A DNA stretch of 64,000 nucleotides from Cohnella mopanensis (GCF_022352055.1 NZ_JAKRWM010000006.1:186001-250000), one strand, 5' to 3'; shown: positions 44,301-53,106, counted from the stretch's first letter. A program made the numbers and translations. The notes: generated by a model from the letters alone, not told the origin.

Positions 44301-45688
44301 CGATGCAAATATAACGAATTACCACCTGTTCGATGGTATAGGAACTCAGCTAGTGATCGGATACGTGCCGAATTTTCATTCAGAAGATAGGATACGAATT
44401 GTCTCACATCGATGTAGGATAGACAATCGAGTGCAATATGCCGGAGCTGTGTCGAAGTATTGGCTCTTTTCAAAAAAAAGGAATGCTCGATCCATGCCGC
44501 TGCCGCGTCTTGGATTTCCCCGTTAACGGCCCAAGCCGGTACCGGTTCGTCTCGGAATGCGCCAATCATTAATAAATGTTGCAAGGTCCGGTCATGTACG
44601 ACCGATCGAAGAACATCCATCGTAGCCGGATCTGCCCATTGAAGATCGTCGAGGAAGATAATGAGGGGAAATTCCCTGCTGGCAAACACTTGAATAAAAA
44701 TAGGCAACAAACGGCGAAAACGAATAGCTGCCTCGGCAGGAGCCAGTTGTTCCACGGAAGGGAGTTTTCCGAGAAGCTTTGCCGCTTCCGGTAGAAGCTG
44801 TACGATAACGCCAGCTCCTTGGCCTAAAGCCTCCGTTAACCGCTCTTTCAGCTTCGCAACTCTTTCTGGAGATTCGCTCCAGACTTGCCGAATCAATCTT
44901 CGAAGCGCCTGCAGAATCGGCGAGAAAGGAAGCTCCCGATTCATCAAATCGCATTTACCTGCTATGAACTGTCCGCCATCCTTAATAACCGGAACCTGAA
45001 GCTTCTGGACAAGCGCGGTTTTCCCGCTTCCGGCCTGACCCGATACGACGACGAACTCCAACGAACCGGCACGTGCCCGCATATAAGCTTCGTGAAGCTG
45101 ATCTTCTTCCGTCTCGCGTCCAAAAAGAATAGGAGGGAGCCGAAAGCGGCTGGCCTCATCCGCTCGAGCGATCTCGAAAGAGCTAATCTCTCCGCTTTCT
45201 TCCATAGATGATGCGCATGTTTGAAGATCCGCTAATAATCCATAAGCACTCTGATATCGCTCTTCGGGTGTCTTCGACAACAGCTTCATGATTATGCCGT
45301 CAAGCGGACTAGCCATTTCCTGTCGCAGCTTGCTCGGCATATTCGGCACGACCGTAAGATGGGCGCGTACCCATTCTTCCGCGTCTTCTGCCTGAAACGG
45401 CGAACTGCCCGCAAGCATTTCGTAAAAGATCATTCCTAGCGTATACAAATCGCTTCGCTGGTCGGGAACACGATTGATTCTGCCCGTTTGTTCAGGAGAG
45501 AGATAGGCGTAGTCCATTGTTCGGTTGTCCGAGAGCTCAGCTACTTTCAGGTCCGTTTGGATGTTAACGCCCGCAGGATTCAAGTTGCCGATGACCGTTT
45601 CCCGTTTATGGATCGTATGAACCAATTTCGTTAGAGCTATGGATATATGTAGAAAAGCCGACATTTCCATGGGTGTCTTATTCAACAA
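41351..45688 (-). CDS. Pseudokinase-STAND ATPase-GAF-LuxR giant regulator (1445 residues)
   Basis: Residues 1-153 are the C-lobe of a Ser/Thr kinase (S-P-E-Q-T-G-R, D-Q-R-S-D-L-Y-T-L-G-M-I-F-Y-E-M-L), but the catalytic motifs are lost: the H-x-D-x-x-P-S-N region reads V-I-G-N-L-N-P-A-G-V and DFG reads E-L-S. The N-lobe is absent. Then come a STAND/AAA ATPase (about 185-470; Walker A G-Q-A-G-S-G-K-T at 217-224, Walker B L-I-I-F-L-D-D-L-Q-W-A-D), a long TPR-like region (about 620-1150), a GAF-like domain (about 1190-1350), and a LuxR helix-turn-helix (about 1375-1440: L-T-N-R-E-T-E-I-L, S-N-K-E-V-A-F-R-F-G-L-T-E-G-T-V-K-N-Y). The start shown is a TTG; an in-frame ATT at 45721 behind GGAGG is an alternative. 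The third SLH gene lies downstream. Confidence 0.85.
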   Translation of the reverse strand: MLNKTPMEMSAFLHISIALTKLVHTIHKRETVIGNLNPAGVNIQTDLKVAELSDNRTMDYAYLSPEQTGRINRVPDQRSDLYTLGMIFYEMLAGSSPFQAEDAEEWVRAHLTVVPNMPSKLRQEMASPLDGIIMKLLSKTPEERYQSAYGLLADLQTCASSMEESGEISSFEIARADEASRFRLPPILFGRETEEDQLHEAYMRARAGSLEFVVVSGQAGSGKTALVQKLQVPVIKDGGQFIAGKCDLMNRELPFSPILQALRRLIRQVWSESPERVAKLKERLTEALGQGAGVIVQLLPEAAKLLGKLPSVEQLAPAEAAIRFRRLLPIFIQVFASREFPLIIFLDDLQWADPATMDVLRSVVHDRTLQHLLMIGAFRDEPVPAWAVNGEIQDAAAAWIEHSFFLKRANTSTQLRHIALDCLSYIDVRQFVSYLLNENSARIRSLAEFLYHRTGGNSLYLHRLLDSLYREKKLYYDEDQAAWQWDAAVFTQIPEDPDILYLIGTRIRMFPPETIELLAIAAAIGHRFHPSTLVLVTGRSLPDIRKLLHSVEEEGLLSQEMDADNAGTDDAYYTFLHDRVQQVAYQMILPEEQARLHLKIGRAMRDLSQDQPAHSIFDKVYHMNLGRGEMTDDAERVELASFNLQAGLKSKATTAYAAALHYLEIGLDLARDDGGGTNSLSYRLMLEMPECEYMCGRVDRAEELLDTLMSRTTDATERSHIYLIRITMNAYLKRDRLAVSIGLQALAEFGWKLPSKPSKSLIIKEVALTQIALNGMRKRLPHLPLNRDSHYKALSDLVMAMSASVFTFSLELSAMLFARFVRYGLKRGNNEAFAYVLAGYGLVISRNKVSFAHTGLHYMKTAFQLSSECGSTDLLCRLHSIMGLAVNLQNPDKSVEHFEQSVRYGMESANLPFASIAMLISTTTHIGDLDTLSARVTNYEEISQQLVDEVTLNIFRIARWYMAQLRGEVGDNDEAIMPVQNERFEESLNNEVYYTCSCKIEIAYLFGRYSEALEWVEQGKFNTFRQTRMQVRKQHVYHSLTLAAIHAEVPDEERKDIRSKLGQQLREMKKWSGYYGYKSSIYLLIFAELQRIDGKRVAAARGYEDAIREARRERDRLIEAIACERASLFYREAGSATGADVLLADASDAYSAWGATAKARKLREAYPELRLATVERHEDTVSVADEAREVIPATNTMQIFVDEKALMKKISGWSRSGEDVIHLFLESAISDSGAEKGYILKSRENGLSIEKQWGGREPSQGEGSYAEAIVRYVVKTGESVVLADASLSSYAADPYIRSSQSKSVLCMPVLFPGQSQSSVLYLENNLIPGVFTSERLEVLELMITRMVYVKSLEDSRAQISVSGESVNSSSPSSAKELQPLVDSLTNRETEILYALADGLSNKEVAFRFGLTEGTVKNYIFHLYSKLGAKRRAQAIARARELGLLD

Positions 45689-45858
45689 GTTCTGTAGCTT
45701 GATGTTCTCTTTGAGTGAAATGTTAACCCATCCTCCGCGATGCGTGCATATCTGCTCTTGCAGTTCTTTTCTTATTCTACCATTTTTTCTTAACGCTAGA
45801 GGGCAACTTTGGAAAGAGGAAATAGATATTTCCTTGGATCAAACATGCCGTAAGCGCA

Positions 45859-45898
45859 AAGAAGCCTCCACCTCCCGTTTAGGGAGTGAAGGCTTCTT
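45859..45898 (-). terminator. Terminator of topB
   Basis: AAGAAGCCT ... AGGCTTCTT with inner CTCCC/GGGAG arms forms a near-perfect 17-bp stem, 10 bases past the topoisomerase stop codon. Confidence 0.85.
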
Positions 45899-45908
45899 AA
45901 CCTATTAA

Positions 45909-48197
45909 CTATTCCCGCTCAAGTTCAAGCTCGCCTGTCACAGCGTTCTTCAGGACAATCCGAGCCTCGAAGCTTTCTTCGCCGTCTTTGCCGCCGAATT
46001 TCAGCTTAGCCGTTTTGCCCTTCTCGATGAGGGCTTTGACCATCGTATCGGTTAGCGTCCGATTGAAGCTTTCCTTCCAGATGACGAAGCCGCAGCCCGT
46101 CTTGTAGTGGCTGCAACCGTAGCCTTTACGCCCCATGAAAACATGACCGCCGCAGCCGGGGCTCGGGCAAATCCCGATTGTGCTTGGTTGCGCGCTAGGC
46201 GCGGAAGCAACAGCAGTAGCGCTCGCAGCTTTAGCCGACCCGGCGCTGCTCCTCGTCTTCTTCGGAGCCGCTTCCCCGTCCGCCGCCTTCTTACCTCGCG
46301 GAGCTTTGGCCGGAGGCTCCGGTCTCGCAAAAGCATTCTTAGCCGCCGGCCGCTGAACGTTAACCTTATCAATAATTTGCCACGTGAATTTCTTCACGTT
46401 GCCCATGAAGGCTTCCGCCGATGCTTGTCCGCGGGAAATCTCGGTTAGCCGTCGCTCCCACTGTCCGGTCATCTCCGGCGACGTAAGCAGCTCGATTCCC
46501 GCGCCGCGAATGAGCTCGATGGCAGTACGCCCCTTCGGCGTAATGACGATCTTCTTCCCTTGCATGTCGATATACCCGACCTGCTTCAGCCGCTCGATCG
46601 TCGCCGCCCTCGTAGCCGGAGTACCGAGTCCGGAATCCTTCATCGCATCCCGAAGCTCTTCGTCCTCGATCTGCTTGCCCGCGCTTTCCATCGCTTTCAG
46701 CAGCGTGCCTTCGGTGTAATGCTTCGGAGGCTGCGTCTCCTTCTCCTTCACCTCGACGTCCGCGCAGACAACCGGTTGCTGAGGATCGATCTCGAAAGGA
46801 GTATCCGTCTCCTGTTCCTCCTCTTCCGCTGAACCCGCTCCGTCCTCTTTGTCCTTGCCTTTGTCCTTCGCTCCGGTTTTCGGTGCGGAATCAGCGCCGT
46901 AGATCACCTTCCAACCCAACGACAACAGCTGCTTCACCGTCGTCTTGAAGTTTTCCTTCTCCACTTCGGTCATGACGGTATGTACTTTGTACTCGGCAGC
47001 CGGGTAGAAATGGGATAAGAACCGCTTCACGATCAGATCGTACAGCTTGCGCTCGTCCGGGCTCAGCCCTTGCGGCTTCTTCATCGTCGGCATGATCGCG
47101 TGGTGATCCTCGACCTTCGTCGGATTGCACACGTTCTTGTTACCAATATGAACGAACTTCTTGTTTGCGCCCTGTACGAAATCCCCGTAGTCCGGCGAAT
47201 TGCGCATCGCATCCAAAATTTTGTGCATTTCCGGAATGTTCTGCTCGTTCACGTAGTTGGAGTTCGTACGCGGGTAAGAGATAACCTTGTGTTTCTCGTA
47301 CAGAGCCTGCGCCGTATCCAACGTCTTCTTGGCGGAGAAGCTAAACTTTCCGTTCGCCTCCCGTTGGAGCAGCGTAAGGTCGTACAGCTTGAAGGGATAC
47401 TCTTTCGTATCCTTCACTTCGTAGCTGGCGATCGTTCCCGTCTTGCCTTTCACCTTAGCGGCAATCGCCTCGGCTTTCTCGGGATCGGTAAGCCGTTCGC
47501 CTTGCCAGATTCCTCTATAGTTAGTCGCCTGTTGCGAGAACATTCCCGTAATGTCATAGAACTTCAAGGAATCGAACGCTTCGATCTGTTTCTGCCGATC
47601 ATAGATCAGCGCTAACACCGGCGTCTGCACCCGACCTACGGATAACAGCTCGTTATGCTTGGTCGTGAACGCGCGCGACCCGTTCATGCCGATAAGCCAA
47701 TCCGCTTCGCTCCGGGCGCGGGCCGCCTGCGTCAGGTTATCGTACTCCGTATTGTCCTTCAATTGATCGAAGCCTTTGCGAATCGTCTCCGCCGTAAGGT
47801 CGGAAATCCACAACCGCTTAACCGGCTGCCGCAAATGCAAATGCCTCACGATCAGCGAGAAAATATGCTGCCCTTCACGCCCGGCATCGCACGCGTTAAC
47901 GAGCGCACCGCTCCGCGCCGCAAGGTCTTCGATAACCTGCAGTTGATCCTTCGTCCTCGGGTTCGGAAGCAATTTAAACGCATCGGGAATAATCGGCAAA
48001 TCGCCGAATCTCCACTTTTTATATTTGTCGTCATACAAGTCAGGCTCAGCTAGCCCGATAAGATGGCCGATCGCCCATGTAATGATGTAATTTTCGCCTT
48101 CTAAGTACGAGCGCTTATTCTGTGCCTTCGGTTCAATGACGGCGGCAATGTTGCGGCCCATATCCGGTTTTTCCGCTATGACCAACGTCTTCAACAA
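45909..48197 (-). CDS. topB: DNA topoisomerase III
   Basis: The 762-residue type IA topoisomerase begins with a TOPRIM domain (V-I-A-E-K-P-D-M-G-R near residue 6; D-A-G-R-E-G-Q near 105). It contains S-V-G-R-V-Q-T-P-V-L-A-L, and the active-site tyrosine lies in I-S-Y-P-R-T-N-S. A long insert rich in E and K (about 430-480) interrupts the central part. The C-terminal tail has an alanine/lysine-rich linker and one Zn-binding type IA motif (C-P-S-P-G-C-G-G ... G-C-S-H-Y-K-T-G-C-G-F). It decatenates DNA and resolves recombination or replication intermediates. Length and order match Bacillus-type TopB. Confidence 0.93.
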   Translation of the reverse strand: MLKTLVIAEKPDMGRNIAAVIEPKAQNKRSYLEGENYIITWAIGHLIGLAEPDLYDDKYKKWRFGDLPIIPDAFKLLPNPRTKDQLQVIEDLAARSGALVNACDAGREGQHIFSLIVRHLHLRQPVKRLWISDLTAETIRKGFDQLKDNTEYDNLTQAARARSEADWLIGMNGSRAFTTKHNELLSVGRVQTPVLALIYDRQKQIEAFDSLKFYDITGMFSQQATNYRGIWQGERLTDPEKAEAIAAKVKGKTGTIASYEVKDTKEYPFKLYDLTLLQREANGKFSFSAKKTLDTAQALYEKHKVISYPRTNSNYVNEQNIPEMHKILDAMRNSPDYGDFVQGANKKFVHIGNKNVCNPTKVEDHHAIMPTMKKPQGLSPDERKLYDLIVKRFLSHFYPAAEYKVHTVMTEVEKENFKTTVKQLLSLGWKVIYGADSAPKTGAKDKGKDKEDGAGSAEEEEQETDTPFEIDPQQPVVCADVEVKEKETQPPKHYTEGTLLKAMESAGKQIEDEELRDAMKDSGLGTPATRAATIERLKQVGYIDMQGKKIVITPKGRTAIELIRGAGIELLTSPEMTGQWERRLTEISRGQASAEAFMGNVKKFTWQIIDKVNVQRPAAKNAFARPEPPAKAPRGKKAADGEAAPKKTRSSAGSAKAASATAVASAPSAQPSTIGICPSPGCGGHVFMGRKGYGCSHYKTGCGFVIWKESFNRTLTDTMVKALIEKGKTAKLKFGGKDGEESFEARIVLKNAVTGELELERE

Positions 48198-48285
48198 GGG
48201 TCGTTCCTCTCCATTTGTGATTCCTGAGATTTCATGATGTTAACAATACAATTATATCACAGGTCACAAGCCTAACAGGATACCG

Positions 48286-48322
48286 AAAAAGACGCACGAG
48301 AAGATGACCTCTCTGCGTCTTT
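48286..48322 (-). terminator. Terminator of the MMPL gene
   Basis: AAAGACGCA and TGCGTCTTT pair around an internal GAGAAG/CTCTC stem; on the minus strand the hairpin ends in TTTTTCGG. Confidence 0.7.
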
Positions 48323-48443
48323 CGCCGATACGCTTCTATGTTGACTTATCTTCGTGGCGTATCTGTTCTCCCTGCATAGCGCCTAGCTTCACCCAAGTTA
48401 AGCGGTTTTTCCGATTATCTCGGGCATCGGTCCTTTGCTGCGC

Positions 48444-50657
48444 CTACAGCTTAATCCGTTTGCTATTAGACTCAATGACAGCCGTTCCCCGCTGCTCGAT
48501 TCCCTTATCTTTAACAGCCAGAGTAAGAATCGAAGGCAGCAGCATTCCCCTAACGAGAAAAGTATCGATGAGAATTCCCGCCGCCATTGCGAAGCCGAAC
48601 AAGTAGAGCTCCTGCATCGGTTGGGTGATCAACACGCCGAACGTCGCTGCAAGAATGAGTCCTGCCGAAGAGATGACTCCTCCCGTGGAAGCTACGCCGC
48701 GCCTTACCGCATCTTTCCAAGGATGAACCTTAGCCTCTTCCTTGATTCTCGATACGAGCATAATGTTGTAGTCCACGCCAAGGGCGACCATAAAGACGAA
48801 CGTATAGACGGGCATCCGATAGCTAAAGGTTTCAAAACCGAGCAGGTTGTGGAACACCGTCCATGTGAGTCCCAGCGTCGCCGCATACGACAGCAGTATC
48901 GTTACAATCATGAGCAGAGACAGCTTAATCGAACGGGTCTGGAACGCTAGCATCAGAGCGATGAACAACGTAATCCCCGCAAACAAAACGACCGTATCCC
49001 GTTCGTTCATGCTTCTGACGTCGGCCTGCTGCGCGGTTTGTCCGGCAATATGCAGCTTAACTGTGGCTGGATCAAGACCGCTAGCCGTCAGCATCGACTT
49101 TTCATCGCTCCGCCAATCGTCCACACGATCCAGCGCTGCCGCTTCGTATGGATTGGAGCTTAGCACGACCTGCAGCCGCATAGCGCGCTTATCTTCGGAA
49201 AATCCTTTTTCCGATACGGAATCGACGCCCCCGCCTTTCCTCAGTTCCTCCGTCAAAGCTTTCACTTTGGCCGAGAAAGCATCATCCGCGGAAATATCTT
49301 TATCGCTCTCCACGATGATCGTAACCGGAGCCAACTGCCCGGGAGGGAATTGTTTCTCCAACAGCTCGAAGCCTACCCGGGAAGGCGTATCCTCGGGAAA
49401 AGATTTCATCAGGTTAAAGGAATACTGAATCGTCCCGATGCCAAGAGAGGCTAAGAGCAGCAAGGCAACCAGCATTCCGGCGACTCGCTTAGGCTTCTCC
49501 GTAACGAACCTTCCCGCCTTAGTCCAGAACGCAACGCGACGCTTCGACGGCTTATTGGCGGATACGTCGTCTAAGGCTTTCGGAACGAAGGGCCAGAACG
49601 CTTTACGTCCGACAAGCGCGAAGATGGCCGGAATAAGCGTCAGGCCTGCCAGCAGAATAACCGCAACCGCGATTGAAAATACTGGCGCGAAGCCATGATA
49701 AGGCTTAAAGACGGAAGCGAACAGAGCAAGCATCGCGACGAGCACCGTCCCCCCGCTGAACAAAATCGGTTCCGATACGCGAGCCATCGCTTTGCCCATC
49801 GCGTCGTATTTCGAGTCCACTACGGCAAGCTGCTCCCGATAGCGGGAAAAGACGAACAAACAATAATCGGTGATGACGGCGAACAGCAGGATCATCATGA
49901 TCGATAACGACTGCTTGTCGATGACGAACCATCCGTTCTTGCCGGCAAGCCCGATTACGCGGTCTACGACTTGATAGACAAGCCCAGCAACGGCAAGCGG
50001 GATAATCGCCAGCAGCGGGGAGCGGTAGATCGCGACCAGCAACACGAGGATTAGCACGACCGTCGCGAACATCAAGACGAAATCCGCATTCCTGAACAAG
50101 CTTAGCGTATCCGCAGATATCGCCGCAGGACCCGTCATTTCGAACTGGACGGCTTCATCCCCGTTGTGTTGCCAATACGCTTTCATCTCGTCTAACGTAT
50201 CCAGTACGCTATCCGATTCCATGCCTTCCTGCAATTCTACGTTCAGCAGCAGCGTCTTGCGATCCTCGGATAATAAGCGGCTCCGTTCGGACTCGGGCAA
50301 TCGCTGGAACGGAACTACGCTCTGAACGTGCTTCGGCTTAGATCCCGAAGACAACCATTCGCTGTAGGCTCCGATTTTCTCTAATTGCCCCTCCGTTAAC
50401 GGCTGATCGCTATGAAATACGAGTAAAGCAGGCATACCGCCCGTTGACGGAAAACGCTTATCCAACAGCTGTTGCGCGACTGCGGACGGATTGTTATCCT
50501 TCACGTTCGCTTCCCCCGCGCTTATCGCGTTTTGCTTCGCGCCCGGGGCGGCAACGCTAAGCGCAACAATAAGAAGCAGCCATACGAGGAGACTGATCTT
50601 CGCTCCCTTACGGCTGCTGACATAACCCGTGACTCTAGACAATCCAAGTAACTTCAT
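48444..50657 (-). CDS. MMPL/RND-superfamily transporter
   Basis: The 737-residue protein has 12 predicted membrane helices in two halves, each with a large extracytoplasmic loop after the first helix. Motifs typical of MMPL proteins are F-A-V-I-T-D-Y-C-L-F-V-F-S-R-Y-R-E (helix 4, with the proton-relay D-Y) and V-A-L-G-V-D-Y-N-I-M-L-V-S-R-I-K-E-E in the second half. AGGAGG lies eight bases before the ATG. It follows a histidine kinase gene by 71 bases and is very likely the output of that two-component operon. Substrate (lipid, drug or peptide) is not readable. Confidence 0.9.
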   Translation of the reverse strand: MKLLGLSRVTGYVSSRKGAKISLLVWLLLIVALSVAAPGAKQNAISAGEANVKDNNPSAVAQQLLDKRFPSTGGMPALLVFHSDQPLTEGQLEKIGAYSEWLSSGSKPKHVQSVVPFQRLPESERSRLLSEDRKTLLLNVELQEGMESDSVLDTLDEMKAYWQHNGDEAVQFEMTGPAAISADTLSLFRNADFVLMFATVVLILVLLVAIYRSPLLAIIPLAVAGLVYQVVDRVIGLAGKNGWFVIDKQSLSIMMILLFAVITDYCLFVFSRYREQLAVVDSKYDAMGKAMARVSEPILFSGGTVLVAMLALFASVFKPYHGFAPVFSIAVAVILLAGLTLIPAIFALVGRKAFWPFVPKALDDVSANKPSKRRVAFWTKAGRFVTEKPKRVAGMLVALLLLASLGIGTIQYSFNLMKSFPEDTPSRVGFELLEKQFPPGQLAPVTIIVESDKDISADDAFSAKVKALTEELRKGGGVDSVSEKGFSEDKRAMRLQVVLSSNPYEAAALDRVDDWRSDEKSMLTASGLDPATVKLHIAGQTAQQADVRSMNERDTVVLFAGITLFIALMLAFQTRSIKLSLLMIVTILLSYAATLGLTWTVFHNLLGFETFSYRMPVYTFVFMVALGVDYNIMLVSRIKEEAKVHPWKDAVRRGVASTGGVISSAGLILAATFGVLITQPMQELYLFGFAMAAGILIDTFLVRGMLLPSILTLAVKDKGIEQRGTAVIESNSKRIKL

Positions 50658-50728
50658 ATTCTCGTCCTCCTGTCCGTTCGTTCTCCTGAATTATCGATCA
50701 GGTAAATGAACGGACGGTGAACGGAACA

Positions 50729-52117
50729 TTACAAGCGGGGAATTCGAACGGTAAAAGTCGTCCCTTTGCCTTGTTCGCTGCGGACTTCGATCGTCCCTTG
50801 ATGCAACGAGACGATTTTGTGGACGATGGATAACCCTAAGCCGCTCCCCGTGGAGGAGCGATTTCTTGCCTTATCCGCCTTGTGGAATCTTTCGAAAATA
50901 AACGGAAGCTCCGAAGCGGGTATGCCGATCCCGGAATCGCGAATCTCGATCGCGATTCCATCCGAACCACAATCGGCGATCTCTACGCCGATCGTACCGC
51001 CCATAGGCGTAAAATAAATCGCGTTCGAGATCAAGTTAAGCCATACCTCGTACAGCAGATGGGCATCCGCCGCAATCGACGCTTCGGGTAATTCTAGTTC
51101 TAGGTTTAGCTGCTTCTCCGACCATTGCCACTCCAGCATAATGATGATCTCGCGAATTTGCTCGTCCAGGCGGAAGGCCGCGATTTGAAGATGCTGGTCT
51201 TCCTTATCCAAGGCAGCGAGCTTCAGAAGCTGCTTACTCAAGGAGGATAGCCGCTTGCTCTCTTGCTCGATGATCGTCAAATAACGCTCGGATTGCTCTT
51301 CGGTCACCTGCTTGTCCAGCACGGCGCGGGCAAAGCCTTGAATGGACGTTAGCGGCGTCTGGAATTCATGCGAGACGTTCGCGACGAATTCTTGTCTCAT
51401 CCGATCAAGCTGCCGGATCGATTCCGCCATTCGCGCGAAATGTTCCGCCAAGTCTCCGAATTCGTCTTTCCGGTTGCGGGACTTCTCCAAACCGACGTTG
51501 AAATTCCCCTTGCCGATCTGCTGCGTCGCCTTCTTCAGCACTTGCAGCGGCTTGACGATGAAGCGGGTCAGAATGACGATCATGACGAGGCTCGTGAGAA
51601 AAGTAAAGCCGAGCAGCACGGCGACGATGATACGGATTTCTCCGATCTGTTGCTCCAGATTCGGACGAATGAACAAAGCGTTCGGTCCATTGCTCGTAGG
51701 CAGAGGAATTCCTACGGTATTGCGAATGCTGTTCTCGAATAAAGAAAAGATCTCGAGGCGATTGTTCTCTTCCTTCATGCCATGGTAGATCTCGCCATCC
51801 AATACGGATTGAATTTCCTCGTTGCTCAATTTGCCGTGCTTGAACGCGCCCCCGAACATTTTCCCGTTCAAGCTTCCATCGACGGCGTAGATTTGAAAGC
51901 CTAACGCCGCGATCCCCGTTAAGTAAGTGTCCAGATTCACGTCGGAATCTTGCCCGTACAATGCGCGGATGCTCTGGCCCATGGCCAGTATTTTATCCTC
52001 GTTGTTCGTCTTTATTTTTTCCTGATAATACAAGCTCGTCAGCAATACTCCGATCATGCCGCTCACGAAAGCGACCGCCATGAACGTAAGGACGATACGT
52101 ACATACAACGTCTTCAT
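50729..52117 (-). CDS. Membrane sensor histidine kinase (EnvZ/PhoR type)
   Basis: The start at 52117 (M-K-T-L-Y-V-R-I-V-L) overlaps the regulator's TGA as ATGA and has GAGGGA upstream; an in-frame ATG at 52186 lies inside the regulator gene. The 462-residue kinase has helix 1 (about 8-28), an extracytoplasmic loop (about 30-150), helix 2 (about 160-180), HAMP (about 185-235), the phosphoacceptor H in A-N-V-S-H-E-F-Q-T-P-L-T, and ATP-binding N, G1 (D-S-G-I-G-I) and G2 (S-G-L-G-L-S) boxes. Overlap with the regulator and the following MMPL gene suggest a cell-envelope stress system. Confidence 0.92.
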   Translation of the reverse strand: MKTLYVRIVLTFMAVAFVSGMIGVLLTSLYYQEKIKTNNEDKILAMGQSIRALYGQDSDVNLDTYLTGIAALGFQIYAVDGSLNGKMFGGAFKHGKLSNEEIQSVLDGEIYHGMKEENNRLEIFSLFENSIRNTVGIPLPTSNGPNALFIRPNLEQQIGEIRIIVAVLLGFTFLTSLVMIVILTRFIVKPLQVLKKATQQIGKGNFNVGLEKSRNRKDEFGDLAEHFARMAESIRQLDRMRQEFVANVSHEFQTPLTSIQGFARAVLDKQVTEEQSERYLTIIEQESKRLSSLSKQLLKLAALDKEDQHLQIAAFRLDEQIREIIIMLEWQWSEKQLNLELELPEASIAADAHLLYEVWLNLISNAIYFTPMGGTIGVEIADCGSDGIAIEIRDSGIGIPASELPFIFERFHKADKARNRSSTGSGLGLSIVHKIVSLHQGTIEVRSEQGKGTTFTVRIPRL

Positions 52118-52797
52118 AATTCTTCCCTCGCTTCGAGCTTGTACCCCAATCCGCGAATCGTGGTCAGGACGAAATCGCCTTGGCAATCGGCAAACCTCTC
52201 GCGCAGCCGCTTGATATGGACGTCAACCGTTCGGCTATCGCCGTCGTAATCGGCTCCCCAGATCAATTGGATTAACTGCTCCCGGGTATATATTCGTCCA
52301 GGCTGGCTGGCGAGCTGCGCTAATAATTCGAATTCGCGCAGCGGGATCGTAATCGGTTCGTCGCCGATCCTGATCTCGTATCCTTTGCGGTCAATGCTCA
52401 CGTTTCCCAGCCGGATGACTTCCGATGACACCATCCGATATCTTCGCAGCAGCGCTTTGATACGGAATAGCAGCTCCTTCGGCTCGAACGGCTTAACCAT
52501 GTAATCGTCCGTACCAGCCAGGTAACCTTGCTCCTTATCTTCAAGCTGTCCCTTCGCGGTCAGCATAATGACGGGAATATCGTAATGCTCTCGAATTTCG
52601 CGGCATAGCTCAAGCCCGTCGACTCCCGGCATCATCACGTCGACGATCGCCAGATGGACCTGCTCCCTCTCGCATAACCGGGAAGCTTGCGCGCCATCCT
52701 CGGCCTCGAGTACCACGTACCCCTCTTTACTCAACACTAGCCTAAGCAGCTCTCGAATCGAAGGATCGTCATCCGCGACGACAATATGTATTCTCAT
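52114..52797 (-). CDS. OmpR/PhoB-type response regulator
   Basis: The 227-residue protein has a receiver domain (about 1-118: V-A-D-D-D-P-S-I near the start, phosphoacceptor Asp in A-I-V-D-V-M-M-P-G, Lys in V-K-P-F-E) and a C-terminal winged helix (about 130-225: I-P-L-R-E-F-E-L-L, R-T-V-D-V-H-I-K-R-L-R). It is the first gene of the regulator-kinase-MMPL unit and overlaps the kinase start by four bases. Confidence 0.93.
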   Translation of the reverse strand: MRIHIVVADDDPSIRELLRLVLSKEGYVVLEAEDGAQASRLCEREQVHLAIVDVMMPGVDGLELCREIREHYDIPVIMLTAKGQLEDKEQGYLAGTDDYMVKPFEPKELLFRIKALLRRYRMVSSEVIRLGNVSIDRKGYEIRIGDEPITIPLREFELLAQLASQPGRIYTREQLIQLIWGADYDGDSRTVDVHIKRLRERFADCQGDFVLTTIRGLGYKLEAREEL

Positions 52798-53009
52798 GTC
52801 TGATTTCCTCCACCGTTCCCCTATGAACGGTTCCGTAATATTTTGGCTTCAGTATAGCATAGGAAACATTCTCTATGCTCTCTTGGCCCTCCCCCTCATG
52901 AATTGTCCTTTCCGCCCCCTTGATTCCCTCCAACTTCCTTTATTTCCGCTCAAAATCGTTGATTTGTGCAATTGTTCCCCGGGGAATAATCGCTTATGTT
53001 TTAGAGGCG

Positions 53010-53023
53010 TGAAAGCGCTTTAT
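53010..53023 (+). promoter_or_regulatory. cre-like catabolite repression site
   Basis: TGAAAGCGCTTTAT differs from the ideal TGAAAGCGCTTTCA only at its last two bases and lies about 90 bases before the GH81 start. CcpA binding here would fit a polysaccharide-degrading enzyme. Confidence 0.65.
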
Positions 53024-53061
53024 ATAACTTGATCGCTACACAGAAGGAGGGTTACCTACTC

Positions 53062-53106
53062 TTGTTCGTACCGGATTACGAAAAATTTCATATCACGAGG
53101 AGGTAA
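53062..53106 (+). other. Possible 14-codon leader ORF ahead of GH81
   Basis: A TTG 11 bases after AAGGAGG (53044-53050) opens L-F-V-P-D-Y-E-K-F-H-I-T-R-R-stop. Its last codons are the AGG AGG TAA that also form the ribosome-binding site of the glucanase gene, so the two would be coupled. It may be chance. Confidence 0.3.
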
